Assembly (NCBI RefSeq): GCF_047126315.1
Contig: NZ_CP138953.1
Location: 1,674,001 to 1,738,000, forward strand
DNA: 64,000 bases
Source: Shimia sp022448905
GTDB taxonomy: Bacteria; Pseudomonadota; Alphaproteobacteria; Rhodobacterales; Rhodobacteraceae
Direction: 5' to 3'
Of this stretch, positions 32,313-40,876 are shown piece after piece. Position numbers and translations under genes: made by a program. Position 1 is the first letter of the stretch, and each line of letters begins with the position of its first letter. Below the pieces are notes generated by a model. It saw only the letters and a list, made by a program, of their open reading frames with translations. It searched no databases and had not been told where the DNA came from.

Positions 32313-33365
32313 ATGACCGAAACACTTCATAATCCCCACCGCGGCACCGGCCTGCCGACCCGCCAATCTGACACGATGCCCAGCCGCGATGCCGCCGCCG
32401 TTGCAAAGTTGCTCGCCCTGTGCCCGGCTCATGCAGAAACCCCACTGCGCGACATGACAGACCTCGCCGCCACATTGGGCGTGCACAGCTTCCACATCAA
32501 AGATGAACGCTCCCGGATGGGACTTGGCTCTTTCAAAGCCCTTGGCGCCGCTTACGCCATCGCTTTTGACGCAGCCCGCACGGCCCCTACCGACTGGGCC
32601 ACCGCCTTGACCGGCCGCACCTATGTCACCGCCTCGGCGGGCAACCACGGCATGTCCGTCGCCGCTGGCGCGCGGGTGTTTGGCGCCAAGGCCGTGATCT
32701 ACCTGTCCCACACCGTGCCAAAAGCCTTTGGCAAACGTCTGGAAGCCCAAGGCGCCTCAGTGGCCTGGGCCGGAGACAACTACGAGGCCAGCATGGAGGC
32801 TGCAGCGCAAGCCGCCAAGGACAACGGCTGGACGTTGCTGTCCGACAGCACTTGGGCCGGCTATGAGGACAGTGGCTACCGCGTCATGGAGGGCTATCTG
32901 CAAATGGCCTCTGAAGCTGCCACGCAAATCCCTGCGCCACCCACGCATATCTTCTTGCAGGCGGGCGTAGGTGGTCTCGCCGCCGCTGTCGCCGCCTTTG
33001 CCCGCGTCACGTGGGGCGACGCACCGCAGATCACCGTGGTCGAACCCGAAGCCGCCCCCGCGCTCATTGAATCCGTCCGCGCAGGCCAATTGGCCGACAC
33101 CACCGGACCTGTGTCCGACATGGGGCGACTGGATTGCAAAACCGCCTCCATGGTCGCGCTCAACGGTCTTGCCATGGATGCGGACAGCTTTGTGACCATC
33201 TCCGAACAAGAGGCGCAGGACGCAGTGGGCGCGCTCAAATCCCACGGCATCGCCAGCACGCCTTCCGGTGTGGCCGGTGTTGCCGCCGCGCTCCTGAAAC
33301 GCCCCGATCTGCCGTCTGACGCCCGCATCCTGTGCTTCGTCTCCGAAGGTCCCGAAGATGCTTGA
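32313..33365 (+). CDS. PLP-dependent lyase, diaminopropionate ammonia-lyase-like
   Basis: 350-residue fold-type II PLP enzyme. The Schiff-base lysine lies in the DpaL-type motif GSFKALGAAYA; ASAGNHGMSVAAGARVFGA is the cofactor and substrate loop; LLSDSTWAGYED and QAGVGGLAAAVAAFAR (glycine loop with G-V-G-G) also match diaminopropionate ammonia-lyases more than threonine dehydratases. It is about 50 residues shorter than typical DpaL. Its end overlaps the next gene by 8 bases. Substrate unknown; a beta-substituted amino acid giving a 2-oxo acid and ammonia is the likely chemistry. Confidence 0.78.
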   Translation: MTETLHNPHRGTGLPTRQSDTMPSRDAAAVAKLLALCPAHAETPLRDMTDLAATLGVHSFHIKDERSRMGLGSFKALGAAYAIAFDAARTAPTDWATALTGRTYVTASAGNHGMSVAAGARVFGAKAVIYLSHTVPKAFGKRLEAQGASVAWAGDNYEASMEAAAQAAKDNGWTLLSDSTWAGYEDSGYRVMEGYLQMASEAATQIPAPPTHIFLQAGVGGLAAAVAAFARVTWGDAPQITVVEPEAAPALIESVRAGQLADTTGPVSDMGRLDCKTASMVALNGLAMDADSFVTISEQEAQDAVGALKSHGIASTPSGVAGVAAALLKRPDLPSDARILCFVSEGPEDA

Positions 33366-34515
33366 TCGTGGTTTCCCACCGGAAAAGTTCCGCACCCGCG
33401 TCACCCGCCTGCAATCCGCCATGGCAGACGCAGGCGAAACAGCACTCCTGCTGACGTCGCAGGCTGACATCTTCTACACCACCGGCTTCCTCACCCGCTT
33501 CTGGGAAAGCCCCGCCCGCCCGTGGTTTGTGATCGTCCCGGCGCAAGGCGACCCCATCGCCGTGATTCCCTCCATCGGCGCGGACCTGATGTCCAAAACC
33601 TGGGTAACCGACATCCGCACCTGGGACGCGCCTTGTCCCGGAGACGACGGCGTCAGCCTGCTCACCCAAACCCTTGCTGACATCGTGCCCGAGACTGGCA
33701 CCATCGGCCTACCCATGGGCCTCGAAACCCACCTGCGCATGCCGTTGGGGGATTACCTTCAACTCACCAACAACCTCGCCCCGCGCCGTTTCGTTGATGC
33801 GACCAACACGGTGCAACGCACCCGCGAAATCAAATCTGATGGCGAAGTCGCCAAAATCCGCGCCGCCTGCGCCGTGGCCGACCGCGCCTTCTCTCGCATT
33901 TCCGAATACGCCTCCGAAAACACCTCTCATGGACAGGTCTTCCGAGACTTTCAGCGTATTTTGCTTGAGGAAGGCGCCGATTGGGTCAGCTACACCGCAG
34001 GCGGCGCAGGGCAGGGCGGTTACGGCGATGTGATCTCCCCGGCGACAGATCAACGCCTCACCGCAGGCGACATCTTGATGCTCGACACCGGCGCGGTGCT
34101 GGACGGCTACTTCTGCGACTTTGACCGCAACTTCGCCATCACCCAGGCCGACGCCGCCGCCAAACGCGCCTATGATCAGCTCTATCAAGCCACCGACCAC
34201 GTGCTTGCCACGCTACGGCCCGGTCACAAGGCGAGCGATGTGCACGCCATGTTTGTCGACAGCCTGACCAAGCAAGGCGCCACCCCTGGCAGTGGCCGTC
34301 TCGGCCACGGCCTTGGCATCACGCTCACGGAATGGCCCAGCTTCACGCCGCATGACCACACCGAACTGCGCGCGGGTATGGTGCTCACGCTGGAACCGAG
34401 CGTCGAGATCGCGCCCGGCCTGTTTCAGGTGCACGAAGAAAACATCGTCCTGCGCGCGGATGGTCCGGAGCTCCTCTCCTCCCGTGCCGCCGCATCCCTG
34501 CCCATTCTGAGGTAA
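33358..34515 (+). CDS. M24-family metallopeptidase-fold hydrolase (Xaa-Pro dipeptidase-like)
   Basis: 385 residues: N-terminal creatinase-type domain (FRTRVTRLQSAMADAGETAL, FYTTGFLTRFWESP) and a C-terminal pita-bread catalytic domain. Probable metal ligands are the two Asp in LMLDTGAVLDGYFCDFDRNF, His in GHGLGITLTEWP and the Glu residues in TLEPSVEIA and HEENIVL. Members include prolidases, creatinase and ectoine hydrolase; this one does not show the ectoine hydrolase N-terminus I know. It sits between a PLP lyase and a racemase-fold enzyme, so it probably opens a peptide- or amide-like substrate. Confidence 0.87.
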   Translation: MLDRGFPPEKFRTRVTRLQSAMADAGETALLLTSQADIFYTTGFLTRFWESPARPWFVIVPAQGDPIAVIPSIGADLMSKTWVTDIRTWDAPCPGDDGVSLLTQTLADIVPETGTIGLPMGLETHLRMPLGDYLQLTNNLAPRRFVDATNTVQRTREIKSDGEVAKIRAACAVADRAFSRISEYASENTSHGQVFRDFQRILLEEGADWVSYTAGGAGQGGYGDVISPATDQRLTAGDILMLDTGAVLDGYFCDFDRNFAITQADAAAKRAYDQLYQATDHVLATLRPGHKASDVHAMFVDSLTKQGATPGSGRLGHGLGITLTEWPSFTPHDHTELRAGMVLTLEPSVEIAPGLFQVHEENIVLRADGPELLSSRAAASLPILR

Positions 34516-34520
34516 CGCCC

Positions 34521-35264
34521 ATGGAGACCGTCCCTTTCACCCTTGGCACCCCGGCGTCCGGCCGGGCCGCCTTGGGCCTGATTGTGCTCAAGTTTGACGA
34601 AACGCTGGAACAGGACTTCCGCCGACTGTTCCCGTCCCGTGATCTCTCAATTTACACCAGCCGCGTGCCCTCTGACTCAGAAGTCACCCAAGACACGCTG
34701 CTGGAAATGTCCAAAACCCTGCCAGCCAGCGCATCCCTTTTCCCACCCGCAGCAAACTTCGACGTCGTAGGCTATGGCTGCACGTCCGGCACCACCATGA
34801 TTGGCGCCGATAAAGTGGCCGAGCTTGTCAAACAAGGCGTACAAACGCCTGCCGTGACCGATCCACTGACCGCCGCCATCGCCGCCTGTCACGCGCTGGG
34901 GATCACCCGCCTTGGCATGGTCACGCCCTATGTCGAAAGCGTCTCCCTGCCGGTCAAACAAGCCTTTGAGGCCGCAGGCATTGCCGTGCCACATCTGGTG
35001 TCTTTTGGCGAAGCCGGGGAGGAAAACGTCGCCCGCATCGATACGGCTTCTGTGAAAGCCGCCGCCCTGCAGGTGGGCCATCTAGGCGTCGATGCGATCT
35101 TCCTCAGCTGCACCAACCTGCAAACACTGGATGTGATCGACAGCCTAGAGGCCGACCTCGACAAACCGGTGTTTGGCAGCAACCTCGCGCTTGCCTGGCA
35201 TATGGCACAGCTCTCCGGTGCCAAACTGGCCGCCAACGCGCCGGGCCGTTTGCTGAAACGCTAA
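34521..35264 (+). CDS. Asp/Glu racemase-fold enzyme (maleate isomerase/arylmalonate decarboxylase-like)
   Basis: 247 residues. Two catalytic-type cysteines are visible, in VVGYGCTSGTTMIGADKV and IFLSCTNLQTLDVID, the paired arrangement of maleate isomerase and related Asp/Glu/hydantoin racemases. Single-Cys arylmalonate decarboxylases share the fold. It starts 5 bases after the M24 gene. In ectoine-degradation clusters a similar fold (EutA) sits with an M24 hydrolase and a PLP lyase, but the other family members here differ from that pathway. Confidence 0.82.
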   Translation: METVPFTLGTPASGRAALGLIVLKFDETLEQDFRRLFPSRDLSIYTSRVPSDSEVTQDTLLEMSKTLPASASLFPPAANFDVVGYGCTSGTTMIGADKVAELVKQGVQTPAVTDPLTAAIAACHALGITRLGMVTPYVESVSLPVKQAFEAAGIAVPHLVSFGEAGEENVARIDTASVKAAALQVGHLGVDAIFLSCTNLQTLDVIDSLEADLDKPVFGSNLALAWHMAQLSGAKLAANAPGRLLKR

Positions 35265-35346
35265 AAACATCTCCTCTCTGTCGGTATCAGGCCTGCCGCA
35301 ATGCCACGCCTTGCGCAGGCTGATCTCAACAACAGGGAGACTGGCC

Positions 35347-36294
35347 ATGAAAATCGGCTTCATCGGATTGGGCAATGTTGGCGGTAAGCTGTCCGGCAGC
35401 CTGCTGCGCAACGGCAAAGACCTCTATGTACACGACCTCAACCCCGATTTGGTGGCAGAGAAGGTCGCCGCAGGGGCCAAGCCCGTGTCCAGCCCCGCCG
35501 AAATGATGCGCCTCTGTGATGCGGTCATCACCTGCCTGCCATCGCCCGCCGCTTCTGATGCGGTCATGCAAGAGATGCTGCCCGAGGTCACCGAGGGCAA
35601 AATCTGGATGGAGATGTCCACCACCGATGAGGCCGAAGTCAAACGCCTCGGCGCGCTGGTGATCGCCCGTGGCGGCGCAGCTGTGGACTGCCCTGTCTCC
35701 GGCGGCTGTCACCGCGCCGACACCGGCAATATCGCCATCTTTGCAGGCTGTGACCGGGCCACATTTGAGCGCATCCTGCCGCTGCTGACCACCATGGGCC
35801 GCCGCATCCTGCACACCGGTCCGCTTGGCTCCGCTTCCGTGCTCAAGGTTGTGACCAACTACCTCGCAACCGCGCACCTTGTGGCCTCCGCCGAGGCACT
35901 CACCACCTGCAAAGCGGCGGGTATGGATCTCAACACCGCCTATGAGGCGATCCGCATCAGCTCCGGCAATTCCTTCAGCCACGAAACTGAGAGCCAAGTC
36001 ATCCTGAATGGCTCGCGCGACATCTCCTTCACCATGGATCTGGTCAAAAAGGACATCGGCCTATTCCAAGACGTCGCCGACAGGGCAGGGGTGCCGCTGG
36101 AACTCAACCCGCTGATGGTCTCGATGTTTGACGACGCCATCGCCCGCTTTGGCGAACGCGAACTCAGTCCCAACATCATCAAACGGCTGGAAGAGGCCAC
36201 AGGCCTGTCTGTTCTCGCGCCCGGCTTCCCGCCGGAGATGGTCGACGATGAGCCTGAGGAACCTGGTTACGAGGTGATCCCTAAAGGGCGGTAA
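35347..36294 (+). CDS. NAD-dependent beta-hydroxyacid dehydrogenase (3-hydroxyisobutyrate dehydrogenase family)
   Basis: 315 residues from ATG 35347, with GGGAG 8 bases upstream. N-terminal Rossmann fold MKIGFIGLGNVG, the family substrate motif VDCPVSGGCHRADTGNIAI, and the catalytic-helix lysine in SVLKVVTNYLATAHLVA. The C-terminal helical domain carries KKDIGLFQDVADRAG, also family-typical. Reactions in this family include oxidation of 3-hydroxyisobutyrate and reduction of tartronate semialdehyde. It closes the operon (83-base gap). An acidic tail rich in Glu and Pro follows. Actual substrate unknown. Confidence 0.87.
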   Translation: MKIGFIGLGNVGGKLSGSLLRNGKDLYVHDLNPDLVAEKVAAGAKPVSSPAEMMRLCDAVITCLPSPAASDAVMQEMLPEVTEGKIWMEMSTTDEAEVKRLGALVIARGGAAVDCPVSGGCHRADTGNIAIFAGCDRATFERILPLLTTMGRRILHTGPLGSASVLKVVTNYLATAHLVASAEALTTCKAAGMDLNTAYEAIRISSGNSFSHETESQVILNGSRDISFTMDLVKKDIGLFQDVADRAGVPLELNPLMVSMFDDAIARFGERELSPNIIKRLEEATGLSVLAPGFPPEMVDDEPEEPGYEVIPKGR

Positions 36295-36365
36295 CACGCC
36301 GGTTTTATTGAGCGCCGTTCTGCGCCATGTTCTTTGCGTGGTAGCAACAGGAGCCGCTAGACCAA

Positions 36366-36953
36366 ATGCTTAAGGACCTGTGGCAGTTTCTCAGCAGCTT
36401 GTTTGCCTCAACTGGCGCGGGCAAGCAGGCGTCTGCGTCGTCCAAAGTGGTGCCGCAGGTCGAAATCTTAAAGCTGTGGCAAAAGCAAAGCGGCGCGGGC
36501 GGTCCCTCGCTTTGGGCGGAGGTCCACAACCCAAGTGCGCAGGATTTGGTTTTTGGCGACCTGATGTTGCTCCTGATGTACTCGGCGCACCCCGGTGGCG
36601 GTTTGATGCAGGGCGGGCATGCCACCATGGCGCTGACCATTTCGCTGCCGCAAAGCGCCACACTGCCCATTCCCGCACATCAAACTACAATCCTGCGCCT
36701 TTATGGACCAGGAGATGTTGTGGAAATTGCACCGCCAAAGGCTCGAACCGATGCGCGGCTCAACACGGTGTTGGCGCACGACCATCTGCGGTTTGTGGCT
36801 GCCATTCAGGCCGAAGGGCATCTGCTGGGAGCCTTGACCGTTGACCCGCAGGCCACATGGCTTGAACTGCGCGTCCCTGATCGACGTCGGCGCGATGTCA
36901 ATGCCGGGCGCATGTTGCGACATGACCGCTACAAGCGTCCATCGATGCGATAA
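36366..36953 (+). CDS. Unknown protein, 195 residues
   Basis: I do not recognise it. The N-terminus has one weak hydrophobic stretch (LWQFLSSLFAS), then a Ser/Ala-rich linker. Strand-like segments follow: PQVEILKLWQKQ, PSLWAEVHNPSAQDLVFGDL, ATMALTISLPQSATLPIPAH, TILRLYGPGDVVEIAPP. The end is very basic (RRRRDVNAGRMLRHDRYKR). The pattern suggests a beta-sandwich domain. AGGAG lies about 12 bases before the start. A second long frame on the same strand overlaps; this one has the more natural composition. It is flanked by the dehydrogenase and convergent xerC. Confidence 0.6.
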   Translation: MLKDLWQFLSSLFASTGAGKQASASSKVVPQVEILKLWQKQSGAGGPSLWAEVHNPSAQDLVFGDLMLLLMYSAHPGGGLMQGGHATMALTISLPQSATLPIPAHQTTILRLYGPGDVVEIAPPKARTDARLNTVLAHDHLRFVAAIQAEGHLLGALTVDPQATWLELRVPDRRRRDVNAGRMLRHDRYKRPSMR

Positions 36954-37082
36954 TCAGGCCTGAGGGTGTCACGCAACGCCCGCCGCCTTAACCTTTGCAC
37001 GCAACAAAACGCACCTCCGCAAAACAGTCGTGATACCGATAGAATACCGACGTGAATTCGGGGCCAAAATAGAGAGGTTAAC

Positions 37083-37997
37083 TCACGCCTTCGGGTGGGT
37101 CTTGTTATAGACTTCCATCAACCGCGCCGAATCGACTTGGGTGTAGGCCTGCGTCGTTGACAAGGACGCATGGCCCAAGAGTTCCTGAATGGCGCGTAAG
37201 TCCCCGCCAGCGCTCAATAAATGCGTAGCAAAGCTGTGTCGCATCGCATGAGGCGTGGCGCTTGCTGGCAGGCCCAGCTGCTGCCGCGTTTGCTGCATAA
37301 CCTTCTGAACTTGTCGTGGATTAAGCGCCCCGCCGCGCACCCCGCGAAACAACGGGAGATCTTCGCTAAGTGCATGAGGGCAAAGGCGAATATACCGCGA
37401 AACTGCATCCCGCGCCGCGTCGATCACAGGCACGATCCGCTCTTTGCCCCCTTTGCCGACAATACGCAGCGCGTTGGGCAAAGGCACGTCCGCGCCGGTT
37501 AAACCCAAGGCCTCAGAAATCCGCAGGCCGCAGCCATAAAGCATTGTAATCACGGCGATATCACGCGCGCCGACCCAATCTTCCTGTGACTGAAACTCCA
37601 CCGTTTCAATCACTTCTTTGGCGGCATCCTCGCTCAACGGGCGGGGCAGTTTGGCCTGAAACTTCGGCGCACGTGTGGCCAGAACCGCCGTCGGATCACA
37701 GCCTTCCTTTTCGGCCAACCACCGGTAAAAACTCTTTACAGACGAGAGCTTACGCGCCAACGACCGCGATGAAATCCCACTGGATCGGGCGCTCGCCATC
37801 CAGCTGCGCATGTCCGGCACGCCCAGTTCCATCAAAGGCGCCAGCCCCTGCTGGTCCCCCTTGTGCAGGGTCATAAACGTCAGGAATTCAATTAGGTCCC
37901 GCTGATAGGCCGCAACCGTGTTATCAGAAGCGCCTTGCAACGCCATTTTGTGGGCCAGAAAGCGCTCGACTGCATCACTGGCCGCCGCGCTGATCAT
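37083..37997 (-). CDS. xerC: Tyrosine recombinase XerC
   Basis: Site-specific recombinase that, with XerD, resolves chromosome dimers at dif. The 304-residue protein has an N-terminal SAM-like domain (ASDAVERFLAHKMALQGAS to KLSSVKSFYRWLAEKEG) and the catalytic residues: Arg in GCGLRISEALGLTG, Lys in GKGGKERIVPV, His-x-x-Arg in TPHAMRHSFATHLL, His in LLGHASLSTTQAYTQV with the nucleophilic Tyr at the end. ATG 37997 lies 7 bases after the stop of the DUF484 gene. xerC beside a DUF484 gene is common in proteobacteria, so it is the housekeeping recombinase, not an island integrase. Confidence 0.95.
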   Translation of the reverse strand: MISAAASDAVERFLAHKMALQGASDNTVAAYQRDLIEFLTFMTLHKGDQQGLAPLMELGVPDMRSWMASARSSGISSRSLARKLSSVKSFYRWLAEKEGCDPTAVLATRAPKFQAKLPRPLSEDAAKEVIETVEFQSQEDWVGARDIAVITMLYGCGLRISEALGLTGADVPLPNALRIVGKGGKERIVPVIDAARDAVSRYIRLCPHALSEDLPLFRGVRGGALNPRQVQKVMQQTRQQLGLPASATPHAMRHSFATHLLSAGGDLRAIQELLGHASLSTTQAYTQVDSARLMEVYNKTHPKA

Positions 37998-38004
37998 GGG
38001 CGGC

Positions 38005-38715
38005 TCACGCCAGCCAACGGCGCATCGCCCGTTCAAACACTCCAGCAAAAAACGCCAGTAGATCAGTGCCTTGCTGTGGTGTGAACTGATGCGGGTCTTC
38101 TGCGCCCATCACCAACAAACCGGGCAATCGGCCGGTGCCAAGGTCCAGCTTCAGGCAGGCTTCTGAGCGGATCCAGTCGGCATCCTCACCATAGACCACC
38201 GAACCCCCACCCTGCACCTGGCGCAACGTCACCTGCCGCTGTGGTATATTACGTCCACCGGTCAAATACTCTTCCACAAACCCAGGAGCCGCTGTCGACA
38301 AAACATCTCCCAACCGCGCGATATTTGCGTCGCCTTCGGTCTCTGCCTCGGTTTCCAGAACCAAGCGCACCGCGTCCACGCGCAAAATATCGGCCACTTC
38401 GCCGCCCAAATCGTGCAGGAAGCCTTCAAATTCCACCGGATCGAGCATCCGCAGAATGGCGCGATGCACCTGATTGGTGCCCGCAAGATTGTCGTAAGCG
38501 GCGGCAATCACGCTGCGATGTGTGTCTTCCAGCCGGTCCAAACGCGCCTCAAGCCGCTCCATGGCGATGCCGCGCAAGTCCACAATGTTGCCACCCATGG
38601 TTTTTTCATTGGCGGCAATCAACGCCCGCATCAAATCCCGGTCTTCCAGAATTACATCGGGTTGCGAGATGATTTTCTCGCGCATGTCATCTTCGATTTT
38701 TGGAGTGCTGCTCAT
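38005..38715 (-). CDS. DUF484 family protein
   Basis: 236 residues. The N-terminal part is charged and helical (EDDMREKIISQPDVILEDRDLMRALIAANE, shown here in the fragment ISQPDVILEDRDLMRALI), the classic DUF484 start. A coiled segment MERLEARLDRLEDTHRSVI follows, then a GAF-like domain ending with the family motif PQQGTDLLAFFAGVFERAMRRWL. DUF484 genes typically sit just before xerC, as here. Molecular role is not established. ATG 38715 is favoured; a frame open to 38835 lacks a ribosome site. Confidence 0.92.
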   Translation of the reverse strand: MSSTPKIEDDMREKIISQPDVILEDRDLMRALIAANEKTMGGNIVDLRGIAMERLEARLDRLEDTHRSVIAAAYDNLAGTNQVHRAILRMLDPVEFEGFLHDLGGEVADILRVDAVRLVLETEAETEGDANIARLGDVLSTAAPGFVEEYLTGGRNIPQRQVTLRQVQGGGSVVYGEDADWIRSEACLKLDLGTGRLPGLLVMGAEDPHQFTPQQGTDLLAFFAGVFERAMRRWLA

Positions 38716-38830
38716 GTCGTCGCCATTTTTGGTCGTTGCGGCAACCTTATCAGAGCGTTTCAACAAATGCCGCAACTTTTTTGCGATGCAGCGCAGTGGC
38801 CGCGGGCTTAAGCCGGCGGCGTCATTTGGC

Positions 38831-38882
38831 CACAAATATCCCGGGGGAGGCCTGCCAACGGCAGGGCGGGGGCAGCGCCCCC
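38831..38882. repeat. Intergenic G-rich hairpin repeat, copy 1
   Basis: An AAATATCCC-GGGGG core (38834-38847) is followed by a hairpin CCTGCC-AAC-GGCAGG and a stem GGGGGC/GCCCCC (38868-38873 with 38877-38882, loop AGC). The same layout, an AAATATCCC core then a G-rich stem, occurs at 54816-54854. It lies between the stop of the acyl-CoA ligase and the start of the DUF484 gene, both on the minus strand, and could terminate the former. Confidence 0.7.
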
Positions 38883-38902
38883 ATCCTCACTGTTTTAACC
38901 GC

Positions 38903-40531
38903 TCAGAGACTTTTGGCTTTTTCGCGCAAGGCAAACTTCTGAATCTTGCCCGTGGAGGTCTTAGGCAACTCGCCAAACACGACCTTCTTGGGGGTCTTAA
39001 ATCCCGCAAGGTGTTCTCGGGCAAAGGAAATCACCTCTTTCTCCTCCGCCGACTGCCCATCCAGCAACTCGACAAAGGCACACGGCACCTCGCCCCATTT
39101 CTCATCTGGTTTGGCCACCACCGCTGCCAGGTTCACCGCAGGGTGGTGCATCAACACACCTTCCACTTCGACCGAGCTGATGTTCTCACCACCGGAGATG
39201 ATGATGTCCTTGGCCCGGTCGGTGATCTGCACATAGCTGTCCGGATGCTGCACCGCGATATCGCCGGAGTGGAAGTAGCCGCCTTCAAAAGCTGCCTTGG
39301 TGGCTTCCGGATTCTTCAAGTAGCCTTTCATCACCGCGTTGCCGCGGATCATGATTTCGCCATCTGCGGCCCCGTCCATGGGGATCTGCGCCATCTTGTC
39401 GTCCATCACCGTGATGTCGTCCATAAATGGCATGGCGACGCCTTGGCGGGCTTTGATCGCCGCGCGGTCATGGCCTTGCAGATCGTCCCAGCGGGTCTCA
39501 TCCCAAAGACATTCTGTGGCTGGCCCATAGACTTCGGTCAGCCCATAGACCTGCGTGATGTGAAAGCCCATCGGCTCGATTTTGGCCAATGTGGCCGGGG
39601 CCGGGGGGGCGCCGGCGGTGAAGACTTCCACCACATGGCCGAACTCTCTGCGCTGCTCTTCCGGTGCATTGACCAGCATGTTCAACACGATAGGGGCCCC
39701 ACCAAAGTGGGTCACACCCTCGTCGGCAATCGCGTCGAAGATCGCCGGTGCCGTGATGTCGCGGCAACAGACAATGGTGCCGCCGACCATGGGCATCATC
39801 CATGTGTGGCACCAGCCGTTGCAGTGAAACAGAGGCACAATTGTCAGGTAGACCGGATGTAAGGTCATGCGCCAGCTCAGCACCTGTCCCATGGCGTTTA
39901 GATAAGCGCCCCGGTGGTGATACACCACGCCTTTTGGCTTGCCCGTGGTGCCGGAGGTGTAGTTGAGCGCGATGCTCTCCCACTCGTCTTGAGGCATGAT
40001 CCAGTCAAACGCCAGATCGCTTTGGGCCAACAGATCCTCATAGGTCTGATGGCGTCCGGAGGCTGGAAATCCTGCTTCCGGGGCAGCCACCTCGATTAGC
40101 GTGGGTGCGGCTGAGCTCATCGCGGCGCAGGCCGCCTCGGCAAGCTCCAGGAAAGCGCTGTCTACCAACACCACTTTGGCTTCGCCATGCTCAAAGATGT
40201 AAGTGACCGTGGCGACATCCAGACGGATGTTGATCGCGTTGAGCACAGCCCCGCAGGCGGGCACACCAAAATGCGCCTCGCAAGCTGTCGGTGTGTTGGG
40301 AAGCAAGGTTGCAACCACGTCGCCGGGTTTTACCCCCAACTCAACAAGGCCGCAGGCCAATTGGCTGCACCGGGCGTGATACTCACGGTAAGTGCGACGA
40401 ATCTCGCCATCCACCAAGGCGGGGCGGTTCGGGAAGATTGTTGCCGCTCGTTTCAGTCCGGACAGCGGGGACAAAGGCACATAATTAGCCGCGCATTTTT
40501 CCAATCCGGTTTCATCTGACATCCAGCCCAT
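38903..40531 (-). CDS. AMP-forming acyl-CoA synthetase
   Basis: 542-residue adenylate-forming ligase. It has the ATP motif YTSGTTGKPKGVVYHHRG, VYGLTEVYGPATEC, the aryl/acyl-binding MFHCNGW-type PLFHCNGWCHTW, the hinge GYFHSGDIAVQHPDSY and DRAKDIIISGGENISSVEVE, and the C-terminal lysine in LPKTSTGKIQKFALR. The N-terminus NYVPLSPLSGLKRAATIFPN resembles medium-chain and acetate-type acyl-activating enzymes, and DmdB-like methylmercaptopropionate-CoA ligases belong to the same superfamily. GGGAGGG lies 7 bases before ATG. Monocistronic. Substrate not readable. Confidence 0.92.
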   Translation of the reverse strand: MGWMSDETGLEKCAANYVPLSPLSGLKRAATIFPNRPALVDGEIRRTYREYHARCSQLACGLVELGVKPGDVVATLLPNTPTACEAHFGVPACGAVLNAINIRLDVATVTYIFEHGEAKVVLVDSAFLELAEAACAAMSSAAPTLIEVAAPEAGFPASGRHQTYEDLLAQSDLAFDWIMPQDEWESIALNYTSGTTGKPKGVVYHHRGAYLNAMGQVLSWRMTLHPVYLTIVPLFHCNGWCHTWMMPMVGGTIVCCRDITAPAIFDAIADEGVTHFGGAPIVLNMLVNAPEEQRREFGHVVEVFTAGAPPAPATLAKIEPMGFHITQVYGLTEVYGPATECLWDETRWDDLQGHDRAAIKARQGVAMPFMDDITVMDDKMAQIPMDGAADGEIMIRGNAVMKGYLKNPEATKAAFEGGYFHSGDIAVQHPDSYVQITDRAKDIIISGGENISSVEVEGVLMHHPAVNLAAVVAKPDEKWGEVPCAFVELLDGQSAEEKEVISFAREHLAGFKTPKKVVFGELPKTSTGKIQKFALREKAKSL

Positions 40532-40876
40532 TGGCGAACCCTCCCAAAAAGTCTTGCCAGCACTCTCGTAGATGTTGTTTCAAAAGGGAAGTCGGTAATA
40601 ATACGCACGCTTCGACGGCATTGTTGAAACAATCATGCGCTATGAGCGACCGACTTAAAGATGGGGCGCACCTAAGGGGCAAACCCGTTGGCAAGGGAAG
40701 GCTGTTTCAAATTTCAATCATTTTGAGCCTACTCACAGTTGAACTAAATGCCAAGTAGACCGCTGAAACTGTTTACGAATTGTATAGGCGCAGCCGCAAA
40801 ATATGATCCAAGCGTTTCCCAAACTTAGTGGCGAAACAGTATGAGTGTTTTTCGGACCCCGTCCTTGGTGGAATAG
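40532..40876. promoter_or_regulatory. Intergenic region with inverted TTGTTTCAA repeat
   Basis: No credible gene in 345 bases. It holds the divergent promoters for the acyl-CoA ligase (minus) and the Hint protein (plus). TTGTTTCAA (40575-40583) recurs inverted as TTGAAACAA (40624-40632), 40 bases apart; a further TTTCAA lies at about 40705. These are operator candidates, starting about 44 bases before the ligase start. Confidence 0.45.

Noticed and set aside
32313..35264. Ectoine-degradation (eut/doe) operon
   Set aside because: Fold set is similar, but the M24 protein lacks the ectoine hydrolase N-terminus I know, there is no deacetylase, cyclodeaminase or aminotransferase gene, and the regulator is only Lrp-like.
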